Source: Alphaproteobacteria bacterium
GTDB lineage: Bacteria; Pseudomonadota; Alphaproteobacteria; Micavibrionales; Micavibrionaceae
Reading direction: 5' to 3'
NCBI GenBank assembly: GCA_021775965.1
Contig: JAJFGV010000014.1
Coordinates: 1 to 64,000 of the forward strand
DNA length: 64,000 bases
A program made the position numbers and the translations under genes. The notes under the pieces are model-generated. The model had not been told where the DNA came from, did not search any database, and was given only the letters and a program-made list of their open reading frames with translations. Positions 18,219 to 26,144 of this stretch are shown here, in pieces (position 1 is the stretch's first letter; each line of letters starts with the position of its first letter).

Positions 18219-18220
18219 CG
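18139..18220. repeat. Palindromic repeat with CGTCATTGCG / CGCAATGACG ends
   Basis: An 82-base imperfect palindrome: the outer arms CGTCATTGCG and CGCAATGACG are perfect, and inner arms GAAGCAATCCAG and CTGGATTGCTTCG also pair, around an A-rich loop. Elements with these ends are widespread dispersed repeats in proteobacterial genomes, including Rickettsia and relatives. The 422-base gap between the HTH gene and rseP copy 2 holds this repeat, the promoter before it and a short gene remnant after it. Confidence 0.75.
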
Positions 18221-18334
18221 GTAAAAAGCAATATGAAAACGTGTTTTCTGCGAAACAAACTATTAAGGAGACATAACACGGGGTACCCCCACCCCAAAAT
18301 TTGCGACCGAACTAAAGGAAACGGGCTTTTTAAA

Positions 18335-18361
18335 ATGAAATCAGGAGGTTATATATACAAA
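18335..18361 (+). pseudogene. Possible 5' remnant of a GIY-YIG nuclease-like gene
   Basis: The codons at 18335 read MKSGGYIYK, closely resembling the start of small GIY-YIG family proteins (commonly MK-GGYVYI-TN...). The resemblance stops exactly where the rseP copy 2 stop codon begins (18362). An upstream leader GGGTACCCCCACCCC is also unlike coding DNA. I read it as a truncated gene end at a recombination point. Only nine codons support it. Confidence 0.3.
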
Positions 18362-19747
18362 TTACAAAATGAGCTGCATCAAATCATTCAAATTGGCAAA
18401 CACCATGATCCCCACCAAAAACGTCAGGCCCAACCGGAATGCATATTCCTGGATCTGATCCGGCACTGGCTTGCCCAAAATGACCTCAAAGGCATAGAAC
18501 AACAAATGCCCGCCATCGAGCAGCGGAATGGGAAACAGGTTAATCAACCCCAAATTGATCGAGAGCAGCGCCATAAACAAAATAATGGCAATGAGCCCCT
18601 TCTCCGCCATATCACCGGCCAGCGCGCCGATGCGGATAATCCCGCCAAGCTCTGTGGCACTGCGGCTGCCCATGATCATCTGACCGAGCGCCTCCAGCGT
18701 GCCTGTGGTAATCGAAGCAGTTTCCTTGACCGATTGAACAAAAGCACTAATCGGCCCATGCTTTACAAATATATTGGCCTCCTGCCCGGCCAGAAACAAA
18801 ATTTCGTAATTCTCATTCTCCGGATCACGCAAAGCGCCATTGTTATCACTCAACGGCTTTACCGTCAGGCTATCAATCTTTGGTCCACGCTCGATCTCAA
18901 TGACAAAACTCGTATCCAGTTTTTTCAACAAGGCGGCGCGCATAGCTTCAACGTCTGTATAAGATTTGCCCTCTATCGTTTTGATATTGCTGATCTTAAG
19001 CGCGTGGCGTGGAGAGATAAGACCCAGCAAACCACGGCTGTTCTTAAAGCCAAAACGATCCTCAATCTCAATCTTTTTTGGTGACGCATGGATATCAATG
19101 ATCTGGCCATCGCGATCAATAACAAAATGTTTCTTATCATCCAGCGCAATCATCATCTGGCGGCGGATGTCTTCAAAGCTGTTAATCTGCTTGTCATCAA
19201 TGGAGACAATAATATCATGCGGTTCAAAGCCGTTTTCAGCCGCCGCGCTCTCGCCAATAATAGCAGCGGCCATAGGTGGCGTTACCGGCTGGCCGTTATA
19301 CATATAAAGTCCAGTGAGAATAACAATCGCAAAGATGTAATTGATGGCTGGCCCGGCAAAAACCACAGCCGCGCGCTTCCACACCGGCTGATTAAAGAAC
19401 GCCTCTTTTTTCTCGGCTTCCGTGAAGGGTTTAATTTTATCACTTTTGTCATCTTTGGTGCCCTCGGCGTGCTGAGCGCTGGCCGGGTCAACATCGCCAA
19501 ACAGCTTTACATAGCCGCCCAGCGGGATCAGCGAAAACTTCCAGCGCGTGCCGTGCTTGTCTGTGCGGCCCCACAATTCCTTGCCAAAGCCAATAGAAAA
19601 CGTTTCAACCCGCACGCCACAAAGCCGCGCAACAATGTAATGGCCCCACTCATGGACAAAAACCAGGATCGAAAGAACCAGCAAAAACGTCCCGCCATAA
19701 AGCCAGATATTGCCGCTCAAGGTCTGGAAAACTTCGTAAAAATTCAT
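18362..19747 (-). CDS. rseP: RseP-family site-2 zinc metalloprotease, copy 2 (dxr-proximal)
   Basis: Second M50B intramembrane protease, 461 residues. HEWGH at residues 32-36 gives the zinc ligands and catalytic Glu; FPIPLLDGGHLLFY near the C-terminus gives the third ligand. A PDZ domain (IGESAAAENGFEPHDIIVSID) lies in the middle. The start overlaps the dxr stop as ATGA, the usual coupling in relatives, so this copy is the best candidate for the ancestral rseP. It shares N-terminal (RxxGVRxxxFSIGFGxELxGRTDKxGTRW) and C-terminal blocks with the copy at 15609-16991. Substrates are unknown. Confidence 0.93.
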   Translation of the reverse strand: MNFYEVFQTLSGNIWLYGGTFLLVLSILVFVHEWGHYIVARLCGVRVETFSIGFGKELWGRTDKHGTRWKFSLIPLGGYVKLFGDVDPASAQHAEGTKDDKSDKIKPFTEAEKKEAFFNQPVWKRAAVVFAGPAINYIFAIVILTGLYMYNGQPVTPPMAAAIIGESAAAENGFEPHDIIVSIDDKQINSFEDIRRQMMIALDDKKHFVIDRDGQIIDIHASPKKIEIEDRFGFKNSRGLLGLISPRHALKISNIKTIEGKSYTDVEAMRAALLKKLDTSFVIEIERGPKIDSLTVKPLSDNNGALRDPENENYEILFLAGQEANIFVKHGPISAFVQSVKETASITTGTLEALGQMIMGSRSATELGGIIRIGALAGDMAEKGLIAIILFMALLSINLGLINLFPIPLLDGGHLLFYAFEVILGKPVPDQIQEYAFRLGLTFLVGIMVFANLNDLMQLIL

Positions 19748-20928
19748 GATGACTGTGCCGCTTTCTTTGTAACGCCGTTTGTTATGAAGTCTTTGGTTTT
19801 GGCGCGTATTGTTTCGTCGAATTCGATGATGTCTGTAATGGTATCAAGTTTCGTGGTTTTTGTCTTACCAAGAATATGGTCTATACAATCCATAATATCA
19901 AGAAAACCTATGTTATTTGTTAAAAAAGCCTCCACAGCCACTTCATTGGCCGCATTCAGGGCAACACAAGAATGGAGGCCGCTTTCAAGGCACTGATAGG
20001 CCGTTTTCAGCGCCGGAAAACGCTCAAAATCAGGTTTTTCGAAGGTTAATTTGTTCATTTGCGTCAGATCCAGCTTTTGCCCCGGCGTTTCCATCCGCTC
20101 CGGCCAGGCAAGAACGTTGGCAATGGGCGTGCGCATATCGCTGGCTCCCATCTGCGCCAGAACCGAGCCGTCCTTATAATGAACCATTGAATGAATGACC
20201 GATTGCGGGTGTATGAGCACGTCAATCTTGTCCGGCTCTATATTAAAAAGATAATGCGCCTCGATGATTTCGAGGGCCTTGTTCATCATTGTCGCGCTGT
20301 CGACGGAGATTTTACGCCCCATAGACCAGTTGGGATGGGCGACCGCTTGATCAGGCGTTACGTTTGCCATGTCCTCAAGGCTACGGTTCAGAAACGGTCC
20401 ACCCGATGCGGTGAGGGTAATTTTCTCGATGCCATCGGAGCGCTCAAAATCAAACACCTGAAACACAGCATTGTGTTCACTATCGACAGGCAAAAGTGTT
20501 GTGCCGTGTTTTTTGGCCGCCGCCATCACGAGCGGACCAGCGGCCACCAAAGGTTCCTTATTGGCAATCGCCACGCAACTGCCCTGCTCTATCGCTTTCA
20601 TGATCGGTTTCAGGCCTGCAATACCGACAATGCCCGCAAGGATCAGATCGGCAGGTTCGGACGCAGCCTCTTCAAGTGCTTGCTCCCCGGCAGCTATTTC
20701 AATGCCCGTGCCATCCAGTTTTGATTTGAGGGTGTCGTATTTTGTTTCATCGACGATCACTGCGCGTTTGGCTTTCAGCTTTATAGCTTGCTCGGCCAGC
20801 AATTCAGCATTGGTGTTCGCCGTGACAACCTGAACATCAAACCGCTCCAGCGCTGAGAGGATAACGTCAGCTGCGCTTTTACCGATGGACCCTGTCGCCC
20901 CAAGAATGGTGACTTTCTTTTTCATCAC
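19744..20928 (-). CDS. dxr: 1-deoxy-D-xylulose 5-phosphate reductoisomerase
   Basis: Second enzyme of the MEP isoprenoid pathway, converting DXP to MEP with NADPH. 394 residues. The NADPH-binding start VTILGATGSIGKSAADVIL, the metal-binding PVDSEHNAVFQ segment and the flexible-loop and catalytic segments TASGGPFLNRS, HPNWSMGRKISVDSATMMNK are all present. The 5' end overlaps cdsA by 4 bases (ATGA) and the 3' end overlaps rseP copy 2 by 4. It supplies precursors for the UppS product made by the gene two positions upstream. Confidence 0.98.
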   Translation of the reverse strand: MMKKKVTILGATGSIGKSAADVILSALERFDVQVVTANTNAELLAEQAIKLKAKRAVIVDETKYDTLKSKLDGTGIEIAAGEQALEEAASEPADLILAGIVGIAGLKPIMKAIEQGSCVAIANKEPLVAAGPLVMAAAKKHGTTLLPVDSEHNAVFQVFDFERSDGIEKITLTASGGPFLNRSLEDMANVTPDQAVAHPNWSMGRKISVDSATMMNKALEIIEAHYLFNIEPDKIDVLIHPQSVIHSMVHYKDGSVLAQMGASDMRTPIANVLAWPERMETPGQKLDLTQMNKLTFEKPDFERFPALKTAYQCLESGLHSCVALNAANEVAVEAFLTNNIGFLDIMDCIDHILGKTKTTKLDTITDIIEFDETIRAKTKDFITNGVTKKAAQSS

Positions 20929-21617
20929 ATCACCCTTGGAATAATGTGAACAGCAACAAGAAAGGCATAGAAAATAGTAGCGGCCAACATCATGGAATCT
21001 ACTCTGTCAAGCAACCCGCCATGGCCAGGAATCAAATCTCCTGTATCCTTTACTTTCGCTGCACGTTTCGCAAATGAGACAACAAGATCACCAATTTGGC
21101 CAACCGCCCCGACAACGGCCCCAACAATAAATATTAGCTGAGGTGTAAATTTTGGACCTGCTTCATAACCGTATATATCCATTACAAAAACCAAAACTGT
21201 TCCTGCGACTGCAGGAAAAAACAGCGCTCCCCCAAATCCTGCCCAAGTTTTGTTTGGGCTTATCTTAGGCACCATCTTTGGTCCACCAAGTTTCTTTCCT
21301 GTTAAATAAGCTCCTGTATCGCTGGACCAAATCATAGCAATAAACAAAAGTCCTGTGTGAACAGGGGCAAAAGCTCCTATCATATACAAACATAAAAAAC
21401 AAAAAACTACATACGGAATCCCCAAAACTAGATACGGGATTTTGTTTTTAATCTTTAATGAAAGCTGCACCCATTCATAAAGCGCAATCGCCGCAAACCC
21501 GGCGACCATCACCGCAAACAGCCAGCCGCCATAGATGATAACCAGCACCACCAGCGGCCCGAGGATAAAACCCGAGAGAAGTCGTTTTTGCAGCTGTGAG
21601 AGATTGATTTTGCCCAA
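20925..21617 (-). CDS. cdsA: Phosphatidate cytidylyltransferase
   Basis: Makes CDP-diacylglycerol from phosphatidate and CTP for phospholipid synthesis; integral inner-membrane enzyme. The family C-terminal signature is intact: SPNKTWAGFGGA and KRAAKVKDTGDLIPGHGGLLDRVDS. Seven or so hydrophobic helices precede it. The frame is open far upstream into uppS, but the best start is TTG at 21617, 11 bases after the uppS stop with GGAAGGA and AGG upstream; it gives 230 residues, slightly short for the family. No in-frame ATG lies nearby. Confidence 0.92.
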   Translation of the reverse strand: MGKINLSQLQKRLLSGFILGPLVVLVIIYGGWLFAVMVAGFAAIALYEWVQLSLKIKNKIPYLVLGIPYVVFCFLCLYMIGAFAPVHTGLLFIAMIWSSDTGAYLTGKKLGGPKMVPKISPNKTWAGFGGALFFPAVAGTVLVFVMDIYGYEAGPKFTPQLIFIVGAVVGAVGQIGDLVVSFAKRAAKVKDTGDLIPGHGGLLDRVDSMMLAATIFYAFLVAVHIIPRVM

Positions 21618-21627
21618 AGCAGGCCTG

Positions 21628-22341
21628 CTATCCTTCCGAGCGCTTGATATCGCCGTAGCGCCGATCACGCCCTGCATATTCGGCCAACGCTGCCTCAAGG
21701 TCAGTCTTACCAAAATCCGGCCAGAGCACATCGGTAAACACAAACTCGGTATAGGCACATTGCCAGAGCAGAAAATTGCTGATGCGTTGCTCACCGCTGG
21801 TGCGGATCAATATGTCAGGATCAGGAATACCAGCCGTCATCAAGTTGCTCGTAAATTGTTCTTCTACACTTTTGGTGCTGTCCGGATTTCTTATCACTGC
21901 ATCAACGGCCTGTTTAATATCGTCACGCCCGCCGTAATTCAGCGCCATGATCATAGTGGTGCCATCATTGTCTCTGGTCAACGCTTCGGCACTGTCAATC
22001 AGATCAATGATATCGTCATCAAAACGAGCACGATCACCAATCACCCGCAGCTTCACATTATTTTCATGCAACTCGGCAGTTTCCGCGCGCAGGTAATAAC
22101 GCAAAAGCTGCATGAGATCTTTAATTTCATTTTCGGGCCGCCGCCAATTTTCCGATGAAAAACCAAAAAGAGTCAGATACTCCACCCCAAGATCACCCGC
22201 AGCCTTTACAACCCGCTTGGCCGCTTCCGTACCCTTTTTATGTCCGGCTGTGCGTGGCAGGCCACGCTTACCGGCCCAACGACCATTACCGTCCATAATG
22301 ATCGCGACATGCGTCGGTGTATTTTTGTTATTCTCAACCAT
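21628..22341 (-). CDS. uppS: Undecaprenyl pyrophosphate synthase (cis-prenyltransferase)
   Basis: Elongates farnesyl-PP to undecaprenyl-PP, the lipid carrier for peptidoglycan and other envelope polymers. 237 residues. Catalytic Asp17 lies in IIMDGNGRWAGKRGLPR; the region V-YLTLFGFSSENWRRP and the C-terminal PDILIRTSGEQRISNFLLWQ (residues about 187-206) complete the family signature. It stands in the cluster frr-uppS-cdsA-dxr, the standard bacterial order. Confidence 0.98.
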   Translation of the reverse strand: MVENNKNTPTHVAIIMDGNGRWAGKRGLPRTAGHKKGTEAAKRVVKAAGDLGVEYLTLFGFSSENWRRPENEIKDLMQLLRYYLRAETAELHENNVKLRVIGDRARFDDDIIDLIDSAEALTRDNDGTTMIMALNYGGRDDIKQAVDAVIRNPDSTKSVEEQFTSNLMTAGIPDPDILIRTSGEQRISNFLLWQCAYTEFVFTDVLWPDFGKTDLEAALAEYAGRDRRYGDIKRSEG

Positions 22342-22355
22342 TGAAAACTATTACC

Positions 22356-22913
22356 TCAAACCGTCATGATGTCTTTTTCTTTATCCGCCAGCATAGTGTC
22401 GATTTTCTTAACAACCTCATCGGTCAACTTTTGAATTTCTTCCGACATAGCTTTATGTTCATCTTCAGAAATCCCCTTATCTTTTTCCATCTTCTTCAGG
22501 CCGTCCATCCCATCCCGACGGACATTGCGAACCGAAACACGCGCTGCTTCTGCGTATTTGCCGGCCACTTTTGTAAGCTCCTGGCGACGCTCTTCATTAA
22601 GATCAGGAATAGGAATACGGATCATGTTGCCTTCGGGCTGTGGGTTCAGCCCCAAACCAGATTCACGAATGGCTTTTTCAACCGCTTTAACCTGCCCGGC
22701 ATCCCAGACCTGCACGGTAATCAGACGCGACTCAGGCACACTAACACTGCCAACCTGGTTCAGCGGCATAGAGCTCCCATAGACATCAACCTGCACGGGA
22801 TCAAGCAAACTGGCCGAAGCCCTGCCTGTCCGCAGACCACCGAATTCAGTGCTTAAAACTTCGACCGCGCCATCCATACGGCGTTTCAGGTCAGCCTTAT
22901 CGTAATCGGACAT
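22356..22913 (-). CDS. frr: Ribosome recycling factor
   Basis: With EF-G, splits post-termination ribosomes. 185 residues, exactly the family length. Typical segments: [23 protein letters not shown] near the N-terminus, the hinge region, and [20 protein letters not shown] in the helical domain. It lies 15 bases downstream of pyrH and 14 bases upstream of uppS on the minus strand. Confidence 0.98.
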   Translation of the reverse strand: MSDYDKADLKRRMDGAVEVLSTEFGGLRTGRASASLLDPVQVDVYGSSMPLNQVGSVSVPESRLITVQVWDAGQVKAVEKAIRESGLGLNPQPEGNMIRIPIPDLNEERRQELTKVAGKYAEAARVSVRNVRRDGMDGLKKMEKDKGISEDEHKAMSEEIQKLTDEVVKKIDTMLADKEKDIMTV

Positions 22914-22928
22914 GGCACTCGGCCTCCT

Positions 22929-23684
22929 TTAATTTGCTACAATTGTGTATTTACCCTTGGACTGCACGACTTGTGCAAAATTACCCTCTTCCTTAACAGA
23001 AAAGACAACGATCGGAATATTGTTCTCGCGTGCCAGTGAAATTGCCGTGGCATCCATAACCTTCAGATCCTTGGTCAGCACATCCATATAGCTAATACGA
23101 TCAAAATGCGTGGCCGATTTATCTGTTTCCGGGTCCGCGGAATAAACACCGTCAACTTTTGTGCCCTTGAAAATCGCGTCGCAGTTCATTTCTGAGGCGC
23201 GCAAAGCCGCCGCCGTATCAGTCGTGAAATAAGGGTTTCCCGTCCCGGCTGCAAAAATCACCACCCGGCCCTTTTGCATGTGACGGAAGGCCTTACGACG
23301 GATATAAGGCTCACAAATTGAATCCATGCGGATCGCAGACTGCACCCGAGTATAAACATCAATATGCTCCAGCGCGTTTTGCAGAGCCAGCGCATTAATC
23401 ACGATACCGAGCATGCCCATATAATCGGCCGTGGTACGATCCATCCCCTCGGCGGCACCAGAAACACCACGAAAGATATTGCCAGCGCCAACGACGACGC
23501 AAACTTCAACACCCAGATCCACAACTGCTTTGATATCTTCGGCGACGCGCTTGACGGTCTTTGAATCCAGCCCGTACTCGCTGTCACCCATCAGGACCTC
23601 GCCCGACATTTTTAGCATAATACGCTTGTATTCCGAAGCTGGCTGGATTTTCTCTTTTGTCATCTGTTTTGCGCTCATTGTCAT
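22929..23684 (-). CDS. pyrH: UMP kinase
   Basis: Phosphorylates UMP to UDP; amino-acid-kinase fold, allosterically controlled by GTP and UTP. 251 residues. Motifs: [68 protein letters not shown]. About a dozen residues precede the usual start, so initiation at the second Met (MTKEKIQ, residue 8) is possible. It sits in the conserved rpsB-tsf-pyrH-frr order. Confidence 0.97.
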   Translation of the reverse strand: MTMSAKQMTKEKIQPASEYKRIMLKMSGEVLMGDSEYGLDSKTVKRVAEDIKAVVDLGVEVCVVVGAGNIFRGVSGAAEGMDRTTADYMGMLGIVINALALQNALEHIDVYTRVQSAIRMDSICEPYIRRKAFRHMQKGRVVIFAAGTGNPYFTTDTAAALRASEMNCDAIFKGTKVDGVYSADPETDKSATHFDRISYMDVLTKDLKVMDATAISLARENNIPIVVFSVKEEGNFAQVVQSKGKYTIVAN

Positions 23685-23689
23685 TGCCT

Positions 23690-23747
23690 TTACTTTGTAT
23701 CCCAGAACCTTATCCCGGACAAGCTATAAGGCAAGCTGGAATAAGCT
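23690..23747. repeat. Imperfect palindromic sequence between pyrH and tsf
   Basis: The gap contains TATCCCAGAACCTTATCCCGG followed by ACAAGCTATAAGGCAAGCTGG and AATAAG, a loose inverted repeat (CTTATTCC-like and GGGATAAG-like arms on the minus strand). It resembles the TCCCGGACAAGC-type dispersed repeats of alphaproteobacteria. It could form a hairpin in the tsf-pyrH mRNA. Weakly supported. Confidence 0.3.
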
Positions 23748-24668
23748 CTAGCCGCCTGCAACAGCGGCCACTTCAGCGGCAAAATCCTCTTCTTCTCTCT
23801 CGATACCTTCACCGAGCTGGAAGCGGACAAAACCCTTCAGTTCAACAGGCGAGCCTGCCTCACTTGCGGCATTTTCGATAACTTTAGAAATCTTGGTTTC
23901 GCCGTCAATGACAAAAATCTGCTCCAGAAGGCAAACTTCCTCGTAATATTTGCGCATCCGGCCTTCCACCATCTTTTCAGCGATCTCTTCGGGCTTGCCC
24001 TCGGCCTTGGCCTGCTCGATCAGAAATTTACGCTCCTTTTCCATCTCTGCCGCATCAACGTCATCACGATTCAGGTATTTAGGGAATGCGGCGGCAACAT
24101 GCATTGCCACCTGTTTGCCAACAGCCTGAAGCGCGGCGGCATCCGCATCGGATTCAAGTGCAACCAGCACGCCGATTTTACCAAGACCGTCTTTCAAAGC
24201 GCCGTGAACATAAGGCACAACAGCCCCTTTGCTCACTTCAAGAGTCTGAGAGCGACGCAAATTCATATTTTCACCGATTGTGGCAATCAGACCTGTCAAA
24301 CTATCTTTAACCGATTTTCCATTCAGATCTGCCGCACCCAAATCTTCAACAGAGTCTCCTGCATCAAGCGCTTTTTGGGCTACAGACTCTACAAAATTCT
24401 GGAATTCTTCATTACGGCTTACGAAATCGGTTTCGGAGTTCACTTCAATGACAGCACCTTTCGTGCCCTTCGTTACAACAGCAACCAAACCTTCCGCCGC
24501 CGTACGGCTGGATTTTTTATCGGCCTTGGCCATTCCTTTTTTGCGCAACTCTTCCATTGCTTCTTCCATGCTACCGCCAGCTTCGGTTAATGCCTTTTTG
24601 GCATCCATCATACCGGCGCCTGATTTCTCGCGCAGTTCTTTCACCATTGATGCTGTAATGTCAGCCAT
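23748..24668 (-). CDS. tsf: Translation elongation factor Ts
   Basis: Nucleotide-exchange factor for EF-Tu. 306 residues, as expected. The N-terminal UBA-like domain ([20 protein letters not shown]), the TDF motif for EF-Tu contact ([14 protein letters not shown]) and the C-terminal core are present. It follows rpsB on the same strand after 25 bases. Confidence 0.98.
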   Translation of the reverse strand: MADITASMVKELREKSGAGMMDAKKALTEAGGSMEEAMEELRKKGMAKADKKSSRTAAEGLVAVVTKGTKGAVIEVNSETDFVSRNEEFQNFVESVAQKALDAGDSVEDLGAADLNGKSVKDSLTGLIATIGENMNLRRSQTLEVSKGAVVPYVHGALKDGLGKIGVLVALESDADAAALQAVGKQVAMHVAAAFPKYLNRDDVDAAEMEKERKFLIEQAKAEGKPEEIAEKMVEGRMRKYYEEVCLLEQIFVIDGETKISKVIENAASEAGSPVELKGFVRFQLGEGIEREEEDFAAEVAAVAGG

Positions 24669-24693
24669 TGCTCTTATCCTTCTTTAATGTTGT

Positions 24694-25575
24694 TTATGCT
24701 GAAGCTTGTTTCTTGGGCTCGTCGCCTTCTGCAACTGGCTCTTCCTTGGCCTTCTCTGCTTTTTTAGCGGCCGCATCAAGCTTCGCTTTCTCGCCCGGCG
24801 TCATGCTCTCTTCTTCAGGAGCCGGCGCTTTCGGCAATTCAACTTTTACATTTTCTGCGGCACCGGTATCAATACCAGCAGTCGCAACCTCAGCTTGTAA
24901 ACCATCCAAAATGGCATCAGCAAACAGATCACAATAAAGCTCAATCGCGCGCAAAGCGTCATCATTGCCTGGGATCACGTAATCAACGCCATCTGGTGTC
25001 GCATTGGTATCAACGATCGCAAAGACAGGAATACCCAGTTTGTTGGCTTCCTTAATCGCAATCTCTTCCTTGGTGGTGTCGATGATAAACAGCGCGTTCG
25101 GCTGACCACCCATTTCCTTGATACCACCGATAGATGCCTCGAGCTTGGTATGCTCGCGAGTCATCATCAGGATTTCTTTTTTGGTATAGCCTGATGTTTC
25201 GCCGGCAAAAATCTTTTCAAGCTCACGCAAACGATTGATCGATTTGGTAATCGTTTTCCAGTTGGTCATCATACCGCCAAGCCAGCGGTGGTTGACGTAG
25301 TACTGACCACAACGCTTGGCGCTCTCGGCAATTTTGCCTGCTGCCTGACGTTTGGTGCCAACGAACAAAATACGCCCGCCACCAGCAACGATATCACGCA
25401 TCGCTTTTACAGACTGCTCGAGCATCGGTGTGGTTTGTTGCAAATCAATGATGTGAACGCCATTGCGCACGCCAAAGATATAGTCGCGCATTTTAGGGTT
25501 CCAGCGTCGTGTGTGGTGACCAAAGTGAACGCCTGCTTCCAATAGCTGACGCATGGTGAATTGTGGTAGAGCCAT
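24694..25575 (-). CDS. rpsB: 30S ribosomal protein S2
   Basis: Small-subunit ribosomal protein. Family segments: [89 protein letters not shown]. At 293 residues it is longer than the roughly 240-residue norm because of a charged, alanine/lysine-rich C-terminal tail ([20 protein letters not shown]...), common in alphaproteobacteria. It is preceded by a structured leader and a promoter. Confidence 0.98.
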   Translation of the reverse strand: MALPQFTMRQLLEAGVHFGHHTRRWNPKMRDYIFGVRNGVHIIDLQQTTPMLEQSVKAMRDIVAGGGRILFVGTKRQAAGKIAESAKRCGQYYVNHRWLGGMMTNWKTITKSINRLRELEKIFAGETSGYTKKEILMMTREHTKLEASIGGIKEMGGQPNALFIIDTTKEEIAIKEANKLGIPVFAIVDTNATPDGVDYVIPGNDDALRAIELYCDLFADAILDGLQAEVATAGIDTGAAENVKVELPKAPAPEEESMTPGEKAKLDAAAKKAEKAKEEPVAEGDEPKKQASA

Positions 25576-25603
25576 GTATTTTTCCTTTTCCGGTTATGCC
25601 TCT

Positions 25604-25667
25604 GCGGGATCTAAGTGGTTGATTTCTCAACACCGGACGGGCCTTTAAAACAAGACCCAAATCCCGC
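25604..25667 (-). promoter_or_regulatory. Structured 5' leader of rpsB, candidate autoregulatory RNA
   Basis: On the transcript strand, GCGGGAT (25667-25661) pairs with ATCCCGC (25610-25604). Enclosed is a hairpin GTTGA-GAAA-TCAAC (25631-25618) capped by a GNRA tetraloop, and a possible GGGTC/GGCCC stem lies before it. The structure lies about 30 bases upstream of the rpsB ATG, a position where ribosomal proteins often control their own mRNA. Pairing is seen in the sequence; control by S2 is inference. Confidence 0.5.
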
Positions 25668-25688
25668 ATGTGAATTTAAGTTGAACGG

Positions 25689-25717
25689 GTTTTAGCCTCT
25701 AATCCCCAGAATTGCAA
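25689..25717 (-). promoter_or_regulatory. Candidate promoter of rpsB-tsf-pyrH operon
   Basis: On the minus strand TTGCAA (25712-25717) and TAAAAC (25689-25694) are 17 bases apart. The start point would give a leader of about 105 bases that includes the hairpin region described separately. Confidence 0.5.
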
Positions 25718-25735
25718 GGGAAAAGCTTGATTTCC

Positions 25736-26083
25736 CTACCCGATAGAACATTGAGCTTTATTGTAATTCCCCTTAAAAGAAGCCTCTTTTTTAACATCAT
25801 GTCCTTTGGTCAATTGCTCAATTATTAATTTTTTTACATGTTCTCTTATATTTTTAGGGCAATTTGTTACATCAAGTGCGTCATCAATAAGACGTTTATT
25901 GTTAAACGGATTTTCTTGTCCCGTCTTAAATGGATCAAATATTGGTGTTTTTGCAATATCCTCACGCCAGTTAATATAGCTTGCGGCGCTCGCTAAATGG
26001 ATGCCTACCCTATAATTTTCTGGACCTACAGACGTGCCTATAAAATTCATTACATTCTTATTGAACTGACTCATTACATCCAT
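25736..26083 (-). CDS. Hypothetical protein (115 residues)
   Basis: No family is recognised. It is soluble, without signal peptide or membrane segment. It starts MDVMSQFNKNVMNFIGTSVG and contains a central YINWREDIAKTPIFDPF segment and a basic C-terminus. Start at 26083 behind AAGGAGT at good spacing. It has its own candidate promoter overlapping the end of dnaE. Its codon use is more AT-rich than dnaE and rpsB around it, which suggests later acquisition. Confidence 0.6.
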   Translation of the reverse strand: MDVMSQFNKNVMNFIGTSVGPENYRVGIHLASAASYINWREDIAKTPIFDPFKTGQENPFNNKRLIDDALDVTNCPKNIREHVKKLIIEQLTKGHDVKKEASFKGNYNKAQCSIG

Positions 26084-26112
26084 TTTCTTACTCCTTATTT
26101 ATGATTGTCATA

Positions 26113-26140
26113 TCTATAGCGATATTTCATAAGGATGCAA
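26113..26140 (-). promoter_or_regulatory. Candidate promoter of the 115-residue hypothetical gene
   Basis: On the minus strand TTGCAT (26135-26140) and TATAGA (26113-26118), 16 bases apart, about 30 bases before the ATG at 26083. It lies immediately after the dnaE stop. Confidence 0.45.
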
Positions 26141-26144
26141 GGCT

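Noticed and set aside
16992-18361. CRISPR array or insertion sequence between the rseP genes
   Set aside because: The repeats are three different single palindromes, without regular spacing, and no transposase is coded.
21618-21794. Upstream extension of cdsA into uppS
   Set aside because: Translation is the out-of-frame uppS C-terminus; TTG at 21617 with GGAAGGA fits better.
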